The translations under genes were made by a program, and so were the position numbers. From NCBI GenBank assembly GCA_003504855.1, contig DNZD01000013.1:1-18073 (forward strand): a stretch of DNA of 18,073 nucleotides, read 5' to 3'. The DNA is from Cytophagales bacterium. Its GTDB lineage: Bacteria; Bacteroidota; Bacteroidia; Cytophagales; Cyclobacteriaceae. Below the pieces are notes generated by a model. That model was not told the origin of the DNA. It was given only the letters and a program-made list of their open reading frames with translations, and searched no databases. Positions 13,777 to 18,073 of the stretch are shown in pieces. The stretch's first letter is position 1, and each line of letters begins with the position of its first letter.

Positions 13777-14523
13777 TTACAGCCCCTTCGCAGACATACC
13801 ACCATCTACAGAAATATTCTGTCCGGTGATATAACTGGCCTGATCCATCGCGAGGAATGCGACGATGCCGGCTACCTCATGGGGTTGGCCTACACGTGCC
13901 ATCGGTGTGCGGGCAAGAATTTTCTCCAGTCGCTCCGGGTTGGTGAGAACGGGCTCAGTCAGCGGTGTTTGGATATACCAGGGTGATACGGTATTGACCC
14001 GGATGTGGTGTGGTGCCCACTCCACCGCCAGGTGCCGAGTAAGTTGTTGAATTGCCGCTTTCGTCATACCATAAGGTGGACCCGACTGCACATCCAGATA
14101 GCCTGCCACTGAAGCAACGTTGATGACGGAACCACGACCAGAGTGCTTCAACAAATCAAAAGCATGTTGCGTGAGTGCGGTAAGGCTGAAAAGATTGGTT
14201 TCAAATAGCTGACGAATCTCCGCCTCGGAGTAGTCGGTAAACTTCTTGCGGATGTTGGTGCCTACATTATTAACCAGGATGTCGAGTTTACCCCAGGTCT
14301 GCTTTACTTTATCGAGTACCAGCTCACGGAAGGCTGCATCAGTTACGTCTCCGTCCATCCGGAAAAGACGTGCGCTGCCCCGCAATTTGTTTTCTATGGG
14401 CTTGGTATTGCGCGCCACCACCAATACTTCGGCGCCGAGGTCCAGAAATTCCTGCGCCACGGCCAGTCCGATACCTTTGGTGCCGCCAGTGACCAGTGCT
14501 TTTTTTCCTTCAAGTGTCCACAT
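13777..14523 (-). CDS. SDR-family oxidoreductase (classical type)
   Basis: A 248-residue classical short-chain dehydrogenase/reductase using NAD(P)(H). Motifs in order: cofactor loop TGGTKGIG (12-19), NNVGT (85-89), N110, catalytic S138 in NVASVAGY, and Y151/K155 in PYGMTKAA. The basic residue R38 after the second strand (VVARN) suggests NADP(H) preference. The C-terminal end, [17 protein letters not shown], is that of the FabG/tropinone-reductase-like group. The overall sequence is close to the tropinone-reductase-like SDR subgroup, but the true substrate cannot be read. Complete and of usual length; a -7-like box lies four bases before its start. It is followed downstream by the repeat-bearing gap. 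Confidence 0.93.
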   Translation of the reverse strand: MWTLEGKKALVTGGTKGIGLAVAQEFLDLGAEVLVVARNTKPIENKLRGSARLFRMDGDVTDAAFRELVLDKVKQTWGKLDILVNNVGTNIRKKFTDYSEAEIRQLFETNLFSLTALTQHAFDLLKHSGRGSVINVASVAGYLDVQSGPPYGMTKAAIQQLTRHLAVEWAPHHIRVNTVSPWYIQTPLTEPVLTNPERLEKILARTPMARVGQPHEVAGIVAFLAMDQASYITGQNISVDGGMSAKGL

Positions 14524-14527
14524 GCCG

Positions 14528-14534
14528 CAAAGTA
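14528..14534 (-). promoter_or_regulatory. Candidate -7-like box for the SDR gene
   Basis: On the minus strand this reads TACTTTG, one base shorter than TAnnTTTG, and is followed by four bases and the ATG at 14523. It would give a leaderless or nearly leaderless mRNA. It falls in the 16-base gap after the ABC permease stop. No -33 TTG is visible, so read-through from the transporter operon is an alternative. Confidence 0.3.
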
Positions 14535-14539
14535 TAAAA

Positions 14540-16186
14540 TTACCCTAACTTAATTTTTGACCATGGCGTCGACAGGTATTCCTGATGCAGGTAATAGATG
14601 AGCGCCAGGAGCAGCGGGGTGACGACGTAGATGCTCCAGGGTACGAAGGATAAGAAGTAATGTCCACCGGATGGAATCACAGTGATGAGGAGTACCACCA
14701 ATCCACGCAGGAACCCTCCGGCTTGCGCTCGCAGGTTGGGGGCCAGAGAAAGCGGGAAGCGGCGGGCTTCAATCACCACCATGATCCACACGATGAGGTA
14801 ATTGTTAATTCCTGCAAAGAGGATGTCGTCCAAAACGACGTTGCCCCAGATGCCATACACAATGATACTGATCACGAGGTAAAGGGGCAGCAACAAACCG
14901 GCCACCACCGCTTTGGCCATGCCTGACAAAATTTCACCGGGGCGGCCGAGCGGTGTTGATTGAAAGATCCAGCTTGCCTTGTGATCATCTGAAAAAGGAA
15001 TTTCACGTAAGGCAGTCTGGGAGATCATCATCGGCAGGTATAGCAAAAGGATGTAGTAGCGGGTATCTGCCAGCGTATTCCATTGGTCGAGGATATCGCG
15101 TTTGCTGTTAAAGACGAAAATGAAGCCAAAGACAAACAGGTATCCGATGCTGGGATAGATCTTTAATTTCAGACGGTTGTCGCGCCCGAGTATTCTCAGC
15201 ACAAAGGACATGGCGCCCTGCTCAGCGGGATGACGTGCGAATAATTGTGCGACCTTGTCGGGAAGGCCCGAAGGCTTTGCCGAGGTTTCAGACACTACGT
15301 TTCCTCCCATGGCCACCAGGCGCTTATTAAATACAGGTGTGAGACGGGTGAACGTGATATAGACGAGGATCAACGGCAACAGGAGGGCCAGTACCATCAA
15401 CACCACGTGGGGTGTATCATAGGTGCCTGTATTTACGGCTTGCAAGGCACCCGACATCCAGACGGGAGGTGCAAGCACACTCCACCATGAAAGGATCATA
15501 TCTTCCCCGACGCCTTCGAGTTTGTCAATCATCCGCGGAAGAATCTGATAGCCCGCCATAAACACAACCGCCATGGCAATTTGCAAACCGTTAATGATGC
15601 CCTTCACCCTTTGTTCTGATGCGACACGCAGGGCGAGCATGTACCCGGCCGTGGTAAGAAAAACACCGAAAAGAGTAGAGAGAATGAGGGCGATGATAAA
15701 TGCCGCAATCAATATTCCAGGGTACCGCAAAACCACGGCAATGATAGATGCGACTGAAAGGCTGCCGGTGATGAGTGTGATGTACAGAATAATGTGAGTC
15801 AATCGTGCAGCGGCCAGGGTTCGGCTGTTGACCGGGCGGGGAAGTATGATGGTGTTGTCGCTGGTATCGAGCAATACCGTGGAGAAGTCCAGGATCAGTG
15901 TCATCGCCACCATCGCCATGATGTAGCTGAAGAACATCGTCATGGCGAACAGAAAGGGAATGGCATAGATGATCATGCCCATCATCACGCCTATGAGGGT
16001 GTAGAAGAACATGGTCCAGGCAAATACGTTGCGCCCTGTGCGGTTTTGTGAAAGACCCGGCGAAGGCCGACGCGTATCCAGCGTAAGTTTCACTTCGAGG
16101 ATGGCGTACCACTGTGCGTCGTCGATACCGAAGCCCCGGACCACGGGACGGAACAGCCTCACCAGCAAAAGCAGGAAAGTTGTCAT
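14540..16186 (-). CDS. Large ABC-2-type transporter permease
   Basis: A 548-residue polytopic membrane protein with about twelve hydrophobic segments, for example [40 protein letters not shown] and [21 protein letters not shown] stretches, and the last near [20 protein letters not shown]. Between the early spans [25 protein letters not shown] sequence resembles the region that meets the ATPase in large bacterial ABC-2 exporters. Function is assigned mainly by context: the ATPase gene ends two bases upstream and the pair is clearly one operon. I see no motif indicating substrate. The SDR gene follows after 16 bases and may be co-transcribed. Confidence 0.85.
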   Translation of the reverse strand: MTTFLLLLVRLFRPVVRGFGIDDAQWYAILEVKLTLDTRRPSPGLSQNRTGRNVFAWTMFFYTLIGVMMGMIIYAIPFLFAMTMFFSYIMAMVAMTLILDFSTVLLDTSDNTIILPRPVNSRTLAAARLTHIILYITLITGSLSVASIIAVVLRYPGILIAAFIIALILSTLFGVFLTTAGYMLALRVASEQRVKGIINGLQIAMAVVFMAGYQILPRMIDKLEGVGEDMILSWWSVLAPPVWMSGALQAVNTGTYDTPHVVLMVLALLLPLILVYITFTRLTPVFNKRLVAMGGNVVSETSAKPSGLPDKVAQLFARHPAEQGAMSFVLRILGRDNRLKLKIYPSIGYLFVFGFIFVFNSKRDILDQWNTLADTRYYILLLYLPMMISQTALREIPFSDDHKASWIFQSTPLGRPGEILSGMAKAVVAGLLLPLYLVISIIVYGIWGNVVLDDILFAGINNYLIVWIMVVIEARRFPLSLAPNLRAQAGGFLRGLVVLLITVIPSGGHYFLSFVPWSIYVVTPLLLALIYYLHQEYLSTPWSKIKLG

Positions 16187-16188
16187 GG

Positions 16189-16965
16189 TTATTGCTGATC
16201 CAGGATTTGAATAAATTGACCAGCTGCGGATGCGTGCTCCTTGTTGCCGGTCAGTTCGGTGAACAGTTTTTCGAGAGAGCCGGTATGTGCCTGCGCATTG
16301 AGTTCGGTGTAGCTTCCGTTGGCGATCATTTCACCTTTGTTGATGACGATGATCCGGTCGGAAATTTTTTCTACGACGTCCATCAGGTGGGAGCTGTAAA
16401 AAATCGTTTTGCCGGCAGCTTTGAATTGCATGAGAATTTCCTTCACGAGAATCACGGCGTTGGCATCAAGACCTGAGAGGGGTTCATCAAGGAATAGGAT
16501 GGAGGGATTGTGCAGCATACCGGCGATGAGCAACACCTTTTGCCGCATGCCCTTGGAGAACGTGGTCATGCGTGAGTCTTCGTTGTTGGAAAGTTCGAAT
16601 ACGCGCAGGAGTTCGCGGGCCTTGCGTTCGGCGGAGTTGTCGTCCAGGTGGTATAACCTGCTGATGAAGCGCAGGTATTCCAGCGGAGTGAGGGCATCGT
16701 AGAGCGCGGCGTTTTCAGGGATATAGCCGATGCGCTTTTTGATTTCAATGTTGTCGCGCCGGACATCCAGGCCGAGAACGGTGCCTTCACCATCGAATTC
16801 AGGCAGGAGGCCACACAGGATCTTGATGGTAGTGCTTTTGCCTGCACCATTGGGGCCGATGTATCCGACGATTTCTCCCGGTTGGATATCGAAGGTGATG
16901 TCTTTCAATACAGGCTTGTCGTAGGTCTTACCGAGGCCGCGAACGGAAATAACGGGTGTGCTCAT
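16189..16965 (-). CDS. ABC transporter ATP-binding protein
   Basis: A 258-residue ATPase subunit. Walker A is GPNGAGKST (37-45), the signature segment is FSKGMRQKVLLIAGML (136-151), Walker B is ILFLDEPLSGLD (156-167) and the switch region is IFYSSHLMDVVEKI. The Q-loop position reads IGYIPENAALYDALTPLEYL, with Glu in place of Gln as in many multidrug/drug-export-type ABC-2 ATPases. It is first gene of an operon with the 548-residue permease, two bases apart. A TATCTTG sequence upstream (about 16983-16989) is a possible but imperfect -7 box. It is distinct in sequence from the ATPase at 4405-5319, so the two transporters are not a recent duplication. Confidence 0.92.
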   Translation of the reverse strand: MSTPVISVRGLGKTYDKPVLKDITFDIQPGEIVGYIGPNGAGKSTTIKILCGLLPEFDGEGTVLGLDVRRDNIEIKKRIGYIPENAALYDALTPLEYLRFISRLYHLDDNSAERKARELLRVFELSNNEDSRMTTFSKGMRQKVLLIAGMLHNPSILFLDEPLSGLDANAVILVKEILMQFKAAGKTIFYSSHLMDVVEKISDRIIVINKGEMIANGSYTELNAQAHTGSLEKLFTELTGNKEHASAAGQFIQILDQQ

Positions 16966-16996
16966 GGTGTGAATTGAAGTTCAAGATAGAAAGGAT

Positions 16997-17353
16997 TCAT
17001 AATTCTTCGTCGGTGATCAAAAGTTGGTACTTGTTGTTGCGAAGTGGGCGGTATCCGTGTTCGTAGCAGAAGCGGGATGCCGTGCCTCGGATGGTTTTGG
17101 CTGTTGTGTAATAACGGAAGTCGAATCCGGCAAGCAGCAGTTTTTGGGATGTGACTTCTGTTTGTCCGTTGGGGTTGAGTTGTTCGAGTATCCGTCTGTT
17201 TTTGGCCAGGATGCGGTTCACCGTACGCACGATCCGGTTAGTCTGGGCATTGCGTTGGTTGTTGTGGGTACTGCGACAGTGGTCCGAGCAAAATTTCTTG
17301 TCGGTCCGTCCCGTGAGGGATTCTCCGCAGGTAAGGCAGTTCCGGTGGTTCAT
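16997..17353 (-). CDS. Small zinc-ribbon protein, unknown function
   Basis: A 118-residue soluble protein. Four cysteines in the pattern C6-x2-C9 ... C22-x3-C26 (NCLTCGE ... KFCSDHCRS) form a probable zinc ribbon, with H25 nearby. A basic helical stretch rich in Asn and Arg follows (HNNQRNAQTNRIVRTVNRIL), then a C-terminal domain including FDFRYYTTAK, SRFCYEHGYRPL and KYQLLI. The arrangement suggests nucleic-acid or protein binding, but that is inference. It is divergent from the ssb gene over a 158-base region and has a near-consensus promoter immediately upstream. I recognise similar proteins in Bacteroidota but no assigned role. Confidence 0.78.
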   Translation of the reverse strand: MNHRNCLTCGESLTGRTDKKFCSDHCRSTHNNQRNAQTNRIVRTVNRILAKNRRILEQLNPNGQTEVTSQKLLLAGFDFRYYTTAKTIRGTASRFCYEHGYRPLRNNKYQLLITDEEL

Positions 17354-17357
17354 GGAT

Positions 17358-17388
17358 GAAAATTAGCGTGACCGGGCGATGCTACCAA
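17358..17388 (-). promoter_or_regulatory. Candidate promoter of the zinc-ribbon gene
   Basis: On the minus strand TTG at 17388-17386 and TAATTTTC at 17365-17358 are separated by 20 bases, matching the spacing of the Bacteroidota -33 TTG and -7 TAnnTTTG elements, with a single mismatch (final C for G). The -7 box ends four bases before the ATG at 17353, again predicting a leaderless transcript. Confidence 0.4.
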
Positions 17389-17511
17389 CAGGAAGGTTGT
17401 ATCGAAAACCTGATCATTATTTGGTTTACCCGGAAGTAACCGTTTACCATACGGCTCTGGTTACGGTCCTCAGTCATCTTCGGTCATCGTTAACCTCTAA
17501 AACAAATCATC

Positions 17512-17850
17512 ATGAAAAGTTTGCGAAACAGCGTAACGCTGATCGGACGGCTGGGCAAGGACCCGGAAGTCAAGTCGTTTGAGAAGTCAAAGAAGGCTTC
17601 GTTCTCTATCGCCACCACGGATTCCTACAAGAATGCCAAGGGAGAGAAGGTGGAAGACACCCAATGGCATAACGTAGTGATCTGGGGCAAACTCGCCGAC
17701 GTGGCAGGCAAGTACCTGAAGAAGGGCAGTGAAGTGTGTGTGGAAGGAAAGCTGGTGCACCGTGCTTACGAGCCCACGAAAGGAGAGAAGAAGTACTTCA
17801 CCGAGATCAATGTCAATGACATGCTGATGCTCGGCGGTAAACCGGAGTAA
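17512..17850 (+). CDS. ssb: Single-stranded DNA-binding protein, short form without acidic tip
   Basis: A 112-residue SSB built almost entirely of the OB fold: NSVTLIGRLGKDPEVKSFEK, ASFSIATTDSYKN, DTQWHNVVIWGKLADVAGKYL, GSEVCVEGKLVHRAY and KKYFTEINVNDMLMLGG. Conserved aromatic and basic DNA-contact residues are present (W in TQWHNVVIW, the KGSEVCVEGKL strand). It ends LGGKPE, lacking the Gly/Pro-rich linker and acidic DDDxPF tip by which replicative SSBs recruit partners. It is therefore probably an accessory paralogue used in repair, recombination or uptake, unless the main SSB of this species is also short. A hairpin terminator follows. Gene symbol by family only. Confidence 0.92.
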   Translation: MKSLRNSVTLIGRLGKDPEVKSFEKSKKASFSIATTDSYKNAKGEKVEDTQWHNVVIWGKLADVAGKYLKKGSEVCVEGKLVHRAYEPTKGEKKYFTEINVNDMLMLGGKPE

Positions 17851-17858
17851 CGCCGGTT

Positions 17859-17884
17859 GGGGTGCTCCGTGTGGGGAGCGCCCC
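17859..17884 (+). terminator. Probable rho-independent terminator of ssb
   Basis: GGGGTGCTCC (17859-17868) pairs with GGAGCGCCCC (17875-17884) as a 10-base-pair GC-rich stem with one G-T wobble and a 6-base loop, beginning nine bases after the ssb stop and followed by CTTCTTCCC. The downstream T content is modest, so termination may be incomplete. It also separates ssb from the convergent barrel-protein gene. Confidence 0.65.
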
Positions 17885-17892
17885 CTTCTTCC

Positions 17893-18073
17893 CTAGAAGG
17901 TATACTTCATCGTCATCCCGAAGGCGAACTTCTTAAAATCATCGGTCAGGTAAAATTCCGGCTGAAGACTGATACGCCTGTTTTCCATTTCATGAATGAT
18001 AAAGAACTTCATGGTATTTCCGGTGAAGTAGTCGCCGTTCTTGCGCACCAGGAATCCTGCACCGATGCCAAGC
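17893..18073 (-). CDS. Outer-membrane beta-barrel-like protein, C-terminal fragment (5' end outside window)
   Basis: On the minus strand the frame is open from the window edge to a TAG at 17895-17893, giving the last 59 residues, too short to be noticed by a length filter. The translation alternates polar and hydrophobic residues in strand-like blocks: LGIGAGFLVRKNGDYFTGN, TMKFFIIHEMENRRISLQPE, FYLTDDFKKFAFGMTMKYTF. It ends in Phe with aromatic residues at alternate positions, the usual last strand recognised by the barrel-assembly machinery. The repeated basic/aromatic strand pattern supports a small barrel, but the full family cannot be named from this fragment. Confidence 0.6.
   Translation of the reverse strand, partial: LGIGAGFLVRKNGDYFTGNTMKFFIIHEMENRRISLQPEFYLTDDFKKFAFGMTMKYTF

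Noticed and set aside
4405..16965. Possibility that the two ABC transporters are a recent duplication
   Set aside because: The ATPases differ throughout outside the core motifs, and the permeases differ in length (267 versus 548) and span number.
17393..17495. Short inverted GTAACC/GGTTAC and near-repeated GGTCATC sequences before ssb
   Set aside because: Arms are six bases or fewer and imperfectly placed; they are not distinguishable from chance.

Overview
The window looks like a chromosomal segment of a Bacteroidota bacterium, most likely a free-living Cytophagales-type species. The signs are several families that are mainly or often Bacteroidota (DUF4252, DUF2911, DUF4269, the small TTG-started membrane protein), an absence of obvious Shine-Dalgarno sites, start-proximal sequences resembling the Bacteroidota -7 box TAnnTTTG, and roughly half G+C. 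The order-level assignment is inference. I see no rRNA, tRNA, transposase, phage gene or CRISPR array, and no gene-free stretch over 300 bases.

Layout. 1-1529: the 3' end of an exported-type amidohydrolase, then, convergently, a two-gene unit of a YgiD-like extradiol dioxygenase followed by a DUF2007 protein. 1693-6100: a same-strand cluster of seven genes: ECF sigma factor, single-span membrane protein (candidate anti-sigma), three consecutive secreted DUF4252 proteins, and an ABC-2 exporter (ATPase plus permease). A strong hairpin lies between the first and second DUF4252 genes. 6097-7560: a small membrane protein and a SemiSWEET sugar transporter diverge from each other, and each runs tail-to-tail into its neighbour with the two stop codons sharing one CTAG; a zinc-type CDF efflux protein follows. 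7666-9942: a DUF4269 protein, an alpha-crystallin-like protein and a secreted beta-lactamase-fold serine hydrolase. 10033-13551: a secreted leucine-rich-repeat protein facing an operon of DUF2911 plus membrane-anchored amidohydrolase_2, then a small conserved hypothetical. 13777-16965: an SDR oxidoreductase and a second ABC-2 transporter (ATPase then 548-residue permease). 16997-18073: a small zinc-ribbon protein, a divergently transcribed short SSB with its terminator, and the last 59 codons of an outer-membrane barrel-like protein.

The best candidate for an under-described system is 1693-6100. Its order and tight spacing suggest an envelope-sensing sigma/anti-sigma pair controlling or accompanying three periplasmic DUF4252 proteins and an exporter; DUF4252 has no established biochemical role that I know of. 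Secondary points of interest are a perfect 16-bp inverted repeat abutting the ygiD start codon with a related palindrome at 8254-8265, -7-like boxes four bases before start codons (possible leaderless mRNAs), CTAG stop sharing at two convergent junctions, and an SSB lacking the usual acidic tip.
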